From assembly GCA_021730165.1 (NCBI GenBank), contig CP072535.1, forward strand, positions 947,798 through 1,011,797: 64,000 bases of DNA, given 5' to 3'. The notes beneath the pieces were generated by a model that was not told where the DNA came from, ran no database searches, and worked only from the letters and a program-made list of their open reading frames with translations. The stretch is from Candidatus Vesicomyidisocius sp. Pext_18_S21. Lineage in GTDB: Bacteria; Pseudomonadota; Gammaproteobacteria; PS1; Pseudothioglobaceae. Below are positions 9,380 through 19,765 of this stretch, piece after piece (position 1 is the first letter of the stretch; each line of letters begins with the position of its first letter). The position numbers were made by a program, and so were the translations under genes.

Positions 9380-10489
9380 AAGATTAAAATTGCTGAAAAA
9401 ATACATTTTAAATATTAAAAACCTTGTTCTTATCAATTATTTTCTTGCATCTCCAATCCCATTTTATTAAATCAAAAAAGCTTAAACATTTAAGCTAGAA
9501 ACTTTAACTTAATAAAAACTAATAAACTAGATTGTGTTATTTGTGATACAAATATTAAAACTATGTAATTTATGATCAATAAGACCATTTATAAATATAT
9601 ACAGATAATACTATTTATTATTACATAAATAGTAAGTATCTTACCTTCTAAAGACGTGTTTTATTTATACTCTTTAAAGTACTATTAATGACTAATATGC
9701 ATTTCTCAAAAGATCTCAATACCAACCCCAAAATAAAATCAGTGATTATTATGTAATAATAGAACTATCTCCCCTAACCTTATACACGAAAACTGTTAAT
9801 TTCATAGAAAAGTACGTAAAATTACTTAGGAAGTACTCCACTAGTAAAAACCATGTTGTATTATTAAATATATCGGCTCTAAATCAATAGTCCTCTTTAT
9901 CAAAACCTTTAAGATACTCATTATAAATGAAGTTAATAATAATACTAACTTCATTTTAATACGATTGTAATCTTATTACCCCAGAATTTATATAAATTCT
10001 TACCTTTAATATTTTCAATGAACACTTATCCATCTAAACTAAGTCAAGTGAACGAATTACAATCTGATATTCATAAAAGAGGTATCAATACCGCTATAAA
10101 CATCACCATTGAATACAAATAATGCTTGTTTAGTATTTATTCGATTAAAAGAAGTTGAAAATATCTAAAACCATTCATAATTTATGAATTGCTAGTTTAG
10201 CACTAATTAAAATAATCTGTACTATCTCCACAACTAACACTTTAGATTGTTTAATTTGTCGTGTTTGTATATATTAATCAATACTAGTAGTGTAAAAATT
10301 TTAGATTTTTTAAAGGGGAAAAAATAACTAACATTAAATAAAAATTTAAAACAAAAATTAATCAATAATTCTATCTTAATATGGTTTCTAATGCACCACT
10401 TTCGTGGTGCATTAGAAACATCAATAAAATATTTTTTACGTTATAATTAAAAGGTTTTTAAATTTATTTTATTTTATAGATTATAACCT
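9380..10489. other. 1.1 kb non-coding gap, probable gene remnant region
   Basis: No protein, tRNA or IS feature recognised. It contains an 11 bp hairpin (9925-9935 with 9945-9955), a 34-codon open frame at 10018-10122 beginning MNTYPSKLSQVNELQ that I cannot identify, and the strong hairpin at 10384-10419. High A+T and frequent stops in all frames fit an eroded gene. Confidence 0.6.
10384..10419. repeat. perfect 16 bp stem-loop upstream of gltB
   Basis: Arms 10384-10399 and 10404-10419 are exact complements with loop TTTC. The stem contains CACCAC/GTGGTG and is richer in G+C than its surroundings. There is no immediate T-run on either side, so it is not a classic terminator. A TATAAT box follows at 10442-10447 and gltB starts at 10490, so it could be a terminator remnant, an operator, or part of an RNA. 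Confidence 0.85.
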
Positions 10490-13400
10490 ATGAGAACCAA
10501 ATTATTACACCTGCCTAAAGCTCGTGGTCTTTATCATCCAAATAATGAAAAAGAGAACTGTGGCATAGGCTTTATCGCTCATATCAAAGGTAAATCTTCA
10601 CACCAAATTACCCTTGATGCCTTAGAAATGCTATCCAGAATGGAGCACCGTGGTGGTTGCGGTTGTGAAACCAATACTGGTGATGGTGCTGGTATTTTAA
10701 CTAATATTCCACACGAATTTTTCATTCAAGAAATTAAGCATTTATTTGGTGTATTAGTTGAAAAAGGTACTTATAGCGTTGGTAATATTTTTTTACCACA
10801 AGATAAAAAACAAAGAATACATTGCATGGATTTATTAGAAAAATCTATTGTATGCGAGAATCAAACTTTTATTGGCTGGCGTAATGTGCCTATTAATGCT
10901 AATAAGGCCAATATTGGTAATATTGCTAGAAAATCTCAACCTGTAATTAAACAACTCATTATTGCTCGTGCTAAGGGGCTCGACACAGCAGCTTTTGAGC
11001 GTGCATTATTTATTATTAGAAAACACACCTCAAACATCATTAGAACGGATAAAACCTTGTCTCAAGCATTATTATTCTATATTTGCAGTATGTCAAGTAA
11101 TATTATTATTTACAAAGGTATGTTGTTAGGATCACAAGTACTTAATTTTTATCAGGATTTATCTGATATTAAATATTCAACCTATTTAGCAATGGTACAC
11201 TCACGTTTCTCAACCAACACATTCCCTTCATGGGATAGGGCACAACCTTGTCGCTATATGTCGCATAATGGTGAAATCAATACCAGACAAGGTAATTATA
11301 ATTGGATGCATGCTAGAGAAGGTGTATTGAAAAGTAAGCTTTTTAAGAATAATTTAAATAAGATATTGCCTGTGATTGAAACTGAGGTTTCTGATTCTGG
11401 TAGTTTTGATAATGTATTAGAATTTTTGATGATGAATGGTCGCACCTTACAAGAAGCAGCATTAATGATGGTACCTGAGGCCTGGCAGAATGACAACAAT
11501 ATGAGCGTTGAAAAAAAAGCATTTTATGAATATCTCTCTAACATTATGGAACCGTGGGATGGTCCTGCTTCTATTGCTTTTACTGATGGTTTTTATATTG
11601 GTGCGATGCTTGATCGTAACGGTTTACGTCCTTCACGCTACTACCTGACCCACGATGAGCGTGTTATCATGGCAAGTGAAGTAGGTGTAGTAGATGTAGC
11701 AACTGATAATATCAAAACTAAAGGAAGATTACGTCCAGGAAAAATGTTTTTGGTTGATTTTAGCAAAGGTGAGTTGGTTGATGATGAAACAATTAAATCT
11801 GAATTTGCAGCAAAAAATCCTTACCAAACCTGGTTAAATATACAACAAATACATCTATCAGAATTTCACTGTCAAACTGAAGCGCATAGCCTCCATTCAA
11901 AATCATTAATTCATCGTCTAAAAACATTCGGTTATAGCACAGAGACCTTACAATTTATGTTATTACCACTAGTTAATGAGTTACGTGATCCAATAGGATC
12001 TATGGGTAATGATTCAGCACTAGCTTGTTTATCTAGCCAAACTCGCATTATTTACGACTATTTTAAGCAATTATTTGCACAAGTCACCAACCCAGCAATT
12101 GATTCTATTCGCGAAGAAGTAGTAATGTCATTACGTTGTTCCATTGGACCAGAAGGAAATTTATTACATGATAAGGCTGAAAATGCACACCGTTTAGTTA
12201 TTGAGCATCCAATTTTAACCAATAAAGAGGTTAGCGCATTAAAACATTGCAACCATCGTAATTGGACGAGCAAAACCATTGATATCACTTATGATATTAA
12301 TAAGGGTAAAAAAATATCTGAATTACTAGATAATATTTGTACCCAAGGCTCTCAAGCCATTAAAAATAAATACAATTTAATTATATTATCTGACCGTAAT
12401 ATTGATAAAAATCGTGTTGCAATATCTAGTCTATTAGCCTCTTCTGCCCTACATAGACACTTAGTTGCCAGTACCGAACGAACCCAGGTTGGCATTATTG
12501 TTGAAACAGGTGAAGCTCGTGAAGTTCATCATTTCTGTCTAATGATAGGGTTTGGAGCAGATGCAATTAATCCATACCTTGCATTTGAAGCGTTATGGCA
12601 AGCACGTCGTGATAAAATAATTGATATTAAAAGTGATGATGCTATCATATCTTCCTATCGAAAAAGCATTGCTAAAGGCATGTTAAAAGTCATGGCAAAA
12701 ATGGGAATTTCTACCTTAGAATCTTACAAAGGTGCACAAATTTTTGAAGCAGTAGGCCTAGCACCAGAAATAATAGATAAATGTTTTTTTGGCACGGCAT
12801 CTCGCATTAACGGTGTTAATTTTAATATTTTGCAAACAGAAAGTGAAAAACGCCATAAAAATGCCTATCAAACTAATTCTTTAGACAATTTTGGTCAATA
12901 CTATTGGCGTAGTGGTGGAGAAAAACACATGTGGGATCCAGAAACAATTTCTAACTTACAAAATGCGGCACGCAATAATAACAAATCAGCTTATTGGACA
13001 TTTTCTAAACATGCCAATGAAGAAGGCACACGAAACTCAACATTACGTGGGCTTATGTCTTTCAAAAATGGCAATCCAATTGCCATTGACGACGTTGAAA
13101 ATATTAAAAAGATTGTTAAACGATTTGCTACAGGCGCGATGAGCTTTGGTTCTATTTCATCAGAATCACACGAATCATTAGCCATTGCTATGAACCGTTT
13201 AGGTGGAAAATCAAACACAGGTGAGGGTGGCGAAGACAAAAAACGCTGGATACCTGATATTAATGGTGACTCGCGCCGTAGCGCCATTAAACAAGTAGCC
13301 TCTGGTCGTTTTGGTGTAACCATTGACTATCTTAACAATGCAGATGAGATTCAAATTAAAATCTCACAAGGTGCAAAACCTGGCGAAGGCGGTGAATTAC

Positions 13401-15010
13401 CTGGTGAGAAAGTAGATGAAAATATTGCCTCAATACGTCATTCTACACCTGGTGTAGGACTTATTTCCCCTCCACCTCATCATGACATATATTCAATTGA
13501 AGATTTATCGCAACTCATTTTTGATCTAAAACACTCCAATCCATCAGCACGTATTAGTGTAAAATTAGTCGCAGCAATTGGTATTGGAACGATTGCTGCA
13601 GGTGTTGTTAAAGCAAAATCGGACCATATTGTTATCGCTGGGCATGACGGCGGTACAGGTGCTTCTCCACTAACCTCAATCAAACATGCAGGCTTACCGT
13701 GGGAGTTAGGCTTAGCTGAAACTCATCAAACATTAGTAATGAATGGGTTACGTTCACGAATAGCTATTCAAATAGATGGACAATTAAAAACAGGTAGAGA
13801 TGTTGCCATTGGTATTCTTTTAGGTGCTGAAGAATTTGGATTTTCAACTGCACCCTTAATTACATTAGGGTGTATTATGATGCGTAAATGTCATCTAAAT
13901 ACTTGTCCAGTTGGTATTGCTACACAAGATACAGAATTACGTAAAAAATTTACAGGCAAGCCTGAGCACGTGGTTAACTACTTATTTATGGTAGCTCAAG
14001 AATTACGTTTAATAATGGCAGAACTTGGTTTTAAAACTGTTAATGAGATGATTGGTCGTGTTGATATGTTACAAATGAATCAAATAATTAATCATTGGAA
14101 ACAAGAAACTATTAACTTAGATGCGTTATTAACGCCAGCTAAAAAACCTAACAAAAACACAGATACTTATCAAACTGTTGCTCAAGACCATCAATTAGAT
14201 CAACAAATTGACAATAAACTAATTGCTAAATCAAAATTAGCTATTAAAAATACCGAAAAAGTTCATATCAATTCTATTATCACTAACGTTGATCGTGCCG
14301 TAGGTACAATGTTATCCTCATATATTGTTAAAACAAGAGGTACTAATAACTTAAAAGACGACACTATTCATATTAATTTTAAAGGCTCAGCAGGACAATC
14401 TCTTGGTGCATTCCTAGCAAAGGGCGTTACTTTAGAAGTTGAGGGGGATGCTAATGATTATGTTGGAAAAGGGATTTCAGGAGGTTGTATTATTGTTTAC
14501 CCACCTAAGAATTCAACCTTTAATGCTGAAAATGAAATTATTGCTGGCAACGTTTGTGGTTATGGTGCAACTGCTGGTGAAATATATTTATCGGGGTGTG
14601 TATCTGAACGCTTCTGCGTACGTAATTCAGGAGCTATCGCTGTAGCAGAAGGAGTTGGTGACCATGGTTGTGAATATATGACTGGTGGTCGAGCTATTAT
14701 TCTAGGTGAAGTTGGTCGTAACTTTGGTGCTGGTATGAGTGGGGGTATTGCTTATATTTATAACCCACATCAAACATTTGAATCCATGGCCAATACAATC
14801 ATGATTGACCTTGACCCAGTGGATAGTGAAACGAAAATAGAATTGAAACAATACATCAATAATCACGCTAAATATACTGGCTCAAAAATAGCTACACGTA
14901 TTCTTGACAACTGGCACAGTGAAATCAAACATTTTATTAAAATAATGCCAAAAGATTTCAAACGTGTTTTAGCTAAGAAAAATTACATCAAACCAATTCA
15001 ACAAAAATAA
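10490..15010 (+). CDS. gltB: glutamate synthase (NADPH) large subunit
   Basis: 1,506 residues, normal for the alpha subunit. It converts glutamine plus 2-oxoglutarate to two glutamates. A 23-residue propeptide precedes the class-II amidotransferase nucleophile C24 (ENCGIGFIAH). A central domain and the FMN-binding synthase domain follow (GAKPGEGGELPG, GHDGGTGASP). 3Fe-4S ligands lie near 1128-1139 (CIMMRKCHLNTC), and a GXGXG beta-helix closes the protein (GISGGCIIVYPP). The small subunit gene gltD is not adjacent, unlike in many relatives. GltB is the main entry of ammonia nitrogen with glutamine synthetase. Confidence 0.97.
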   Translation: MRTKLLHLPKARGLYHPNNEKENCGIGFIAHIKGKSSHQITLDALEMLSRMEHRGGCGCETNTGDGAGILTNIPHEFFIQEIKHLFGVLVEKGTYSVGNIFLPQDKKQRIHCMDLLEKSIVCENQTFIGWRNVPINANKANIGNIARKSQPVIKQLIIARAKGLDTAAFERALFIIRKHTSNIIRTDKTLSQALLFYICSMSSNIIIYKGMLLGSQVLNFYQDLSDIKYSTYLAMVHSRFSTNTFPSWDRAQPCRYMSHNGEINTRQGNYNWMHAREGVLKSKLFKNNLNKILPVIETEVSDSGSFDNVLEFLMMNGRTLQEAALMMVPEAWQNDNNMSVEKKAFYEYLSNIMEPWDGPASIAFTDGFYIGAMLDRNGLRPSRYYLTHDERVIMASEVGVVDVATDNIKTKGRLRPGKMFLVDFSKGELVDDETIKSEFAAKNPYQTWLNIQQIHLSEFHCQTEAHSLHSKSLIHRLKTFGYSTETLQFMLLPLVNELRDPIGSMGNDSALACLSSQTRIIYDYFKQLFAQVTNPAIDSIREEVVMSLRCSIGPEGNLLHDKAENAHRLVIEHPILTNKEVSALKHCNHRNWTSKTIDITYDINKGKKISELLDNICTQGSQAIKNKYNLIILSDRNIDKNRVAISSLLASSALHRHLVASTERTQVGIIVETGEAREVHHFCLMIGFGADAINPYLAFEALWQARRDKIIDIKSDDAIISSYRKSIAKGMLKVMAKMGISTLESYKGAQIFEAVGLAPEIIDKCFFGTASRINGVNFNILQTESEKRHKNAYQTNSLDNFGQYYWRSGGEKHMWDPETISNLQNAARNNNKSAYWTFSKHANEEGTRNSTLRGLMSFKNGNPIAIDDVENIKKIVKRFATGAMSFGSISSESHESLAIAMNRLGGKSNTGEGGEDKKRWIPDINGDSRRSAIKQVASGRFGVTIDYLNNADEIQIKISQGAKPGEGGELPGEKVDENIASIRHSTPGVGLISPPPHHDIYSIEDLSQLIFDLKHSNPSARISVKLVAAIGIGTIAAGVVKAKSDHIVIAGHDGGTGASPLTSIKHAGLPWELGLAETHQTLVMNGLRSRIAIQIDGQLKTGRDVAIGILLGAEEFGFSTAPLITLGCIMMRKCHLNTCPVGIATQDTELRKKFTGKPEHVVNYLFMVAQELRLIMAELGFKTVNEMIGRVDMLQMNQIINHWKQETINLDALLTPAKKPNKNTDTYQTVAQDHQLDQQIDNKLIAKSKLAIKNTEKVHINSIITNVDRAVGTMLSSYIVKTRGTNNLKDDTIHINFKGSAGQSLGAFLAKGVTLEVEGDANDYVGKGISGGCIIVYPPKNSTFNAENEIIAGNVCGYGATAGEIYLSGCVSERFCVRNSGAIAVAEGVGDHGCEYMTGGRAIILGEVGRNFGAGMSGGIAYIYNPHQTFESMANTIMIDLDPVDSETKIELKQYINNHAKYTGSKIATRILDNWHSEIKHFIKIMPKDFKRVLAKKNYIKPIQQK

Positions 15011-15167
15011 AAAAAATAGTCCACATAACATAACACTCCAAATTAAAAGTGAATAAAGTCTAAATACAATTACTCAATAAATAAGATTAAAATTAAATAT
15101 TCAAAAAAAAATAAAGCAAGAACTAAAATATATTATTAAACCATAATGACAGATTACTTTGTAACTA

Positions 15168-15659
15168 TTAGTACGTTTTCCTTTGTAAAACAACAAAATT
15201 ATAGGTATAAAAATTTTTCTCATCAGGTTGATGAGAATCACGACTAAGTTCTATAAATTTAGTACGGTCAAATTCTGGAAAGTACGTATCACCATCAAAT
15301 CTACCTTTAACTTCAGTGATATACAATCTATCAACTTTATCTATTATTTGGTTGTAAAAAGATGAACCACCCACAATCATCAGTTCGTTGTCATTATTAG
15401 CTAAACTTAATGCTACGTCAATGCTACTAACAACCTCACAGTTATCAGCTTTAAATTTAGCGTTTTGACTCACAATAATATTACGACGATTAGGTAATGA
15501 CCTACCAATAGACTCATAAGTCTTACGCCCCATTAAAATTGTTTTCCCTATTGTTGTCTTTTTAAAATAAGCCAAATCAGCTGGTAAATACCAAGGTAAA
15601 GAATTATCTTTACCAATCAAATAATTGTCATCCATCGCGACAATAATAGATAATTTCAT
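15168..15659 (-). CDS. folA: dihydrofolate reductase
   Basis: 163 residues from ATG at 15659; the open frame extends ten codons further, but MKLSIIVAMDDNYLIG is the family start. It reduces dihydrofolate to tetrahydrofolate with NADPH. Visible motifs are the LPWYLPADLAYFKKTT substrate loop with the catalytic acidic residue, MGRKTYESIGRSLPNR for NADPH, and IVGGSSFYNQ. It is divergent from the maf gene with 55 bp between the start codons. It ends 157 bp after gltB in an A-rich stretch without a clear terminator. Confidence 0.95.
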   Translation of the reverse strand: MKLSIIVAMDDNYLIGKDNSLPWYLPADLAYFKKTTIGKTILMGRKTYESIGRSLPNRRNIIVSQNAKFKADNCEVVSSIDVALSLANNDNELMIVGGSSFYNQIIDKVDRLYITEVKGRFDGDTYFPEFDRTKFIELSRDSHQPDEKNFYTYNFVVLQRKTY

Positions 15660-15714
15660 AGAAAAGGTTTTGAATAAAGTAAAATACAATGTATTTTACA
15701 AACTATTAATCATC

Positions 15715-16320
15715 ATGATTTCATTAATTCTAGCCTCAAATTCACCTTTTAGAAAAACATTGCTGGCCAAACTAGGTTTAGCCTTCGATATACATCCGCC
15801 AAAAATTGATGAATCAAGAAAAAAGAGTGAAACACCTGAAAAATTAGTTTACCGTCTAGCTCAGGAAAAAGCCAGAGAAATAGGAAAAACACACAGTGGT
15901 TTAATCATTGCTTCTGACCAAGTAGCGACAATTAATAGTGGCTTTAACACTAATGATAACATACTGACCAAACCAAAAAATCATGAGGAAGCCATTAAAC
16001 AACTCAAGCAAAATTCTTGTAATACAGTAAATTTTCTTACAAGTTTATCCCTTTTAAATACAAACACCGGTAATATGCAAACTAAAGTTGAAATATTTAA
16101 AGTGATTTTTAAAAAATTGAATATTGATCAAATTAACCATTACCTTAAAAAAGAAACACCTTATAACTGCGCAGGTAGTTTTAAATCTGAAAGCCTAGGT
16201 ATTGGCTTATTTAAATGCATGATTGGAAATGATCCAAATAGTTTAATTGGTTTACCGCTTATTCAACTCATTACAATGCTAGAAAATGAAGGTATTGATA
16301 TTCTAACTGACAATATTTAA
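15715..16320 (+). CDS. yceF: Maf-family nucleotide pyrophosphatase, YceF type
   Basis: 201 residues from ATG 15715 (MISLILASNSPFRKTLL); a longer upstream frame would run into folA. Maf proteins hydrolyse non-canonical nucleotides. The sequence resembles the YceF branch, active on 7-methyl-GTP: ILASNSPFRK, PPKIDESRKKSETPEKLVYR and the catalytic aspartate in IIASDQVA. The C-terminal GSFKSESLGIGLF and GLPLIQL motifs are present. It is followed 5 bp later by mfd and is probably co-transcribed with it. Confidence 0.92.
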   Translation: MISLILASNSPFRKTLLAKLGLAFDIHPPKIDESRKKSETPEKLVYRLAQEKAREIGKTHSGLIIASDQVATINSGFNTNDNILTKPKNHEEAIKQLKQNSCNTVNFLTSLSLLNTNTGNMQTKVEIFKVIFKKLNIDQINHYLKKETPYNCAGSFKSESLGIGLFKCMIGNDPNSLIGLPLIQLITMLENEGIDILTDNI

Positions 16321-16325
16321 ATGTG

Positions 16326-19300
16326 ATGCCATATCTCTATTCCAACAAAGTTAAATGCTTTAAATTAGGTCGAAAAATGTATTGGGGTTCACTATATGGT
16401 AGTGCAGATGCATTGGCATTAATTGAATTCGCCAACCAACAACAAGTCATTTTAGTAATTGCTAATGATATTGTACATTTTAATAATTTTTATAAATCTT
16501 TAAAGTTTTATAACACTGACTTAGAAATTTTAAAATTTGATAATTGGGAAGTTCTCGCCTATGATTACTTCTCACCTCATCCTGATATTACCTCAAGTAG
16601 ATTAAAAACCTTATCAAAACTTAAAAGTCTTAAAAGTGGTATTGTTATCACCACGTTAGAGTCGTTATTTTCACACTTATGTCCACTAGGGTTTAGCGAA
16701 AAATATAGCTTAAATATTCGTATTAATGACAAAATTAATTCTGATACTTTTAGTGAAAAATTACTAAAAATTGGATACAAACATGTAATTACAGTAATGG
16801 AGCATGGTGAGTTTAATATACGTAGCTCATTAATTGATCTATACCCGATGGGTGCAAAAACAGCTTATCGAATTAATTTATTTGACCAAAAAGTAGAATC
16901 CATTAGTGACTTTAACACTTCAACTCAACGTTCTAAAACTAAAACACCTGAAATTACACTATTGCCTGCTAAAGAGTTCGCAACAGATAATACTAGTATT
17001 GAATACTTTAAAACCAATTATAAAAAAACATTTAATGATAATGATTTTATTTATACCGAGGTTAGTGAAGGAAGATTACCTGGTGGTATTGAGTTCTATT
17101 TACCATTGTTTTTTCACACAACAAATACCTTATTTGACTATCTAGCGAATAACACTATTATTGCCACATCAAAAGAATTTTCGAGCTTAGTGGATAAAAC
17201 TTATAGCGAAATATGTGAACGATTTAAAAATGCTAAAAAATCATTAGACAGAGCACCACTTGACATTCAACGAGTTTTCCTATCCAAAGAGTTGCTCTTT
17301 AGTGAAGTCAAAAAAAAATCACAGCTTATCCTTAGCACCTCTAAACTAGAAAATAAAAATCAGTATTTTAATTTTAACTCAAGCCTATCCCCGCCAGTAC
17401 GCATTGAACTACAAACGAATAATCCGTTAAGCAAATTTTCAACATTTGTTGAAAAATTTACTAACCAGCAAAATAAAAAAATATTAATTGTTTGTAAATC
17501 ACTCGATAGACAAAATGTACTCAATGATTTACTTATCGATAATAATCTTGATGCTTATAGCGTTAAGAGCTGGCATGAATTTACTACTAGTAGTAAATCG
17601 CTTAACATTATCCATGATAATCTTATCCATGGTTTGCTTATCCATAATATTGCTATTATTACTGAAGAAGATTTATTTGGACAAGAAGTAGTTCAACAAC
17701 AACGGCGTCATCCCAAGCATAAAGATTTTGACGTGGCCATTAAAAGCTTAGTAGAGATTAAAATAGGCGATGCGATTGTGCATGAAAATTATGGCGTGGG
17801 TAGATATTTAGGGCTCAAAACCAAAATTTTTGATAAACAATCACAAGATTTTCTTGTCCTAAAATATGCCAATAACGCAAAATTAATGGTGCCAATTATC
17901 TCATTTAATCTAATCTCTAGATATGCTGGAATTTCACTAGAAAATACGCCATTACACAAACTAGGAACCAACCAATGGGCTAAGGCTAAGAAAAAAGCAA
18001 GTGAATCTTTATTTGATGTAGCAGTTGAATTATTAAAAATTTCTGCCAAACGATCCTCCCAAACAGGATTTTCTTTTCCTAAACCTAATGATGATTACTC
18101 TTCATTTGTTGCCAATTTTCCATTTGAGGAAACTCCAGATCAAATAAAAACCATGAACGAAGTACTAGCAGATATGCAATCACAACAACCAATGGACAGA
18201 TTAGTATGTGGAGACGTTGGTTTTGGAAAAACTGAAATTGCCATGCGTGCAGCTTTTTTAGCAGTTAAAGCAGGTAAACAAGTTGCAATTTTAGTGCCAA
18301 CTACACTATTATCCAACCAACACTATCGATCTTTTATCGATCGTTTCACTAATGATCCTGCAAAAATTGCAACATTATCAAGATTTCAAACCCCAAAAAA
18401 GCAAAAAATAATTATTGAGCAACTAAAAGAAGGAACCATTGATATTATTATCGGTACACACAAAATTATTCAAAATAATATTAAATACAAAAACCTCAGC
18501 TTGATTATTATTGATGAAGAACATCGCTTTGGGGTTAGACAAAAAGAAGCCTTGAAAAAACTACGAGGGCAAAGTGATATTCTAACTATGACTGCCACCC
18601 CTATTCCACGTACATTAAATATGGCACTAGGTTCATTAAGAGAATTATCTATTATTGCAACGCCACCTGCTAAGCGCAGTACTATCCAAACTTTTGTACA
18701 AGAATGGCATAACAATAATATCAAAGAGGCAATTACAAGAGAAATACACCGCGGTGGGCAAGTTTTTGTACTGCATAATGATATTAATTCAATTGACAAT
18801 ATGGCAGAAAATCTAAAACAAATTATACCAAAATTACAGATTCGTATCGCCCACGGAAAAATTCCAGCACGTGAGTTAGAACAAATCATGAGTGAATTTT
18901 ACCACGCACGTTTCCACATTCTAGTGTGCACCACGATTATTGAAACAGGGATTGATATTCCTAACGCCAATACCATCATTATCAATAATGCACAAAATTT
19001 TGGTCTAGCACAATTACATCAACTTAGAGGTCGTGTTGGTCGTTCTCACCATAGAGCTTATGCTTATTTAATTGTTAATTCTCATCAATCTTTATCTAAA
19101 ACAGCTAAAAATAGACTTGATGTAATTAAGTCTTTAACAAAACTTGGCTCTGGTTTTATTTTAGCTAATCACGATCTTGAAATTCGTGGTGCAGGTGATT
19201 TACTCGGTGATAATCAATCTGGACAAATCAGAGAAATTGGTTTTAACCTTTACCATGATTTATTGAAACGCACCATTAATGCCATACACTCTGGTAAAAA

Positions 19301-19760
19301 AATTAACCTTAATGATCCAATTAACCATGAAGTACAAATTGATTCTGGCTTACCATCAATTATTCCAGAAACCTATATTTTTGATGTTCATGAACGGCTT
19401 GTGATTTATAAACGCATTGCTAACTGTCAAAACAACAATGAACTTAAAGCCTTGCAAATTGAGATGGTTGACCGTTTTGGTCTATTACCAGATTCAACTA
19501 AAAACTTACTTTATAATACCAAACTGAAGCTCTTTTCCCAAATAATTGGGGTTAACAAAATAATCCTTTATGAAGACAAAGCTATAATTACCTTTAACAA
19601 AAAAAACACCATTGATCCTATAAAAATCACCAACCTTATCCAAAAACAAGCAAAAAAATATCAACTAAAAAATCAAAATCAATTAATTATCAAAGAAGAA
19701 ATGCCAAAAAATATTAAACGAATCAAATTAATAGAATATCTATTAAAAATGTTAAATTAA
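16326..19760 (+). CDS. mfd: transcription-repair coupling factor Mfd
   Basis: 1,144 residues from ATG 16326 (an in-frame GTG sits one codon earlier), close to E. coli Mfd (1,148). It removes stalled RNA polymerase and recruits UvrA to the damaged strand. The N-terminal UvrB-like module is diverged, followed by the polymerase-interacting domain near 475-540 (IKIGDAIVHENYGVGRY). The RecG-like translocase has Walker A GDVGFGKTE (about 629), DEEH and ATPIPRTL; the GRVGRS helicase motif and TRG region come next, and the C-terminal D7 domain last. All parts are present, so coupled repair is retained. Confidence 0.97.
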   Translation: MPYLYSNKVKCFKLGRKMYWGSLYGSADALALIEFANQQQVILVIANDIVHFNNFYKSLKFYNTDLEILKFDNWEVLAYDYFSPHPDITSSRLKTLSKLKSLKSGIVITTLESLFSHLCPLGFSEKYSLNIRINDKINSDTFSEKLLKIGYKHVITVMEHGEFNIRSSLIDLYPMGAKTAYRINLFDQKVESISDFNTSTQRSKTKTPEITLLPAKEFATDNTSIEYFKTNYKKTFNDNDFIYTEVSEGRLPGGIEFYLPLFFHTTNTLFDYLANNTIIATSKEFSSLVDKTYSEICERFKNAKKSLDRAPLDIQRVFLSKELLFSEVKKKSQLILSTSKLENKNQYFNFNSSLSPPVRIELQTNNPLSKFSTFVEKFTNQQNKKILIVCKSLDRQNVLNDLLIDNNLDAYSVKSWHEFTTSSKSLNIIHDNLIHGLLIHNIAIITEEDLFGQEVVQQQRRHPKHKDFDVAIKSLVEIKIGDAIVHENYGVGRYLGLKTKIFDKQSQDFLVLKYANNAKLMVPIISFNLISRYAGISLENTPLHKLGTNQWAKAKKKASESLFDVAVELLKISAKRSSQTGFSFPKPNDDYSSFVANFPFEETPDQIKTMNEVLADMQSQQPMDRLVCGDVGFGKTEIAMRAAFLAVKAGKQVAILVPTTLLSNQHYRSFIDRFTNDPAKIATLSRFQTPKKQKIIIEQLKEGTIDIIIGTHKIIQNNIKYKNLSLIIIDEEHRFGVRQKEALKKLRGQSDILTMTATPIPRTLNMALGSLRELSIIATPPAKRSTIQTFVQEWHNNNIKEAITREIHRGGQVFVLHNDINSIDNMAENLKQIIPKLQIRIAHGKIPARELEQIMSEFYHARFHILVCTTIIETGIDIPNANTIIINNAQNFGLAQLHQLRGRVGRSHHRAYAYLIVNSHQSLSKTAKNRLDVIKSLTKLGSGFILANHDLEIRGAGDLLGDNQSGQIREIGFNLYHDLLKRTINAIHSGKKINLNDPINHEVQIDSGLPSIIPETYIFDVHERLVIYKRIANCQNNNELKALQIEMVDRFGLLPDSTKNLLYNTKLKLFSQIIGVNKIILYEDKAIITFNKKNTIDPIKITNLIQKQAKKYQLKNQNQLIIKEEMPKNIKRIKLIEYLLKMLN

Positions 19761-19765
19761 TTCAA

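Noticed and set aside
15659..15715. Longer N-termini for folA (15689) and the maf gene (15625)
   Set aside because: They would overlap each other on opposite strands and add residues absent from the families; the inner ATGs give the conserved starts.
17580..17597. 18 bp palindrome TTTACTACTAGTAGTAAA in mfd
   Set aside because: Self-complementary without a loop and built from simple TAC/AGT triplets encoding a Thr-Ser run; more easily chance than the mnmE stem.
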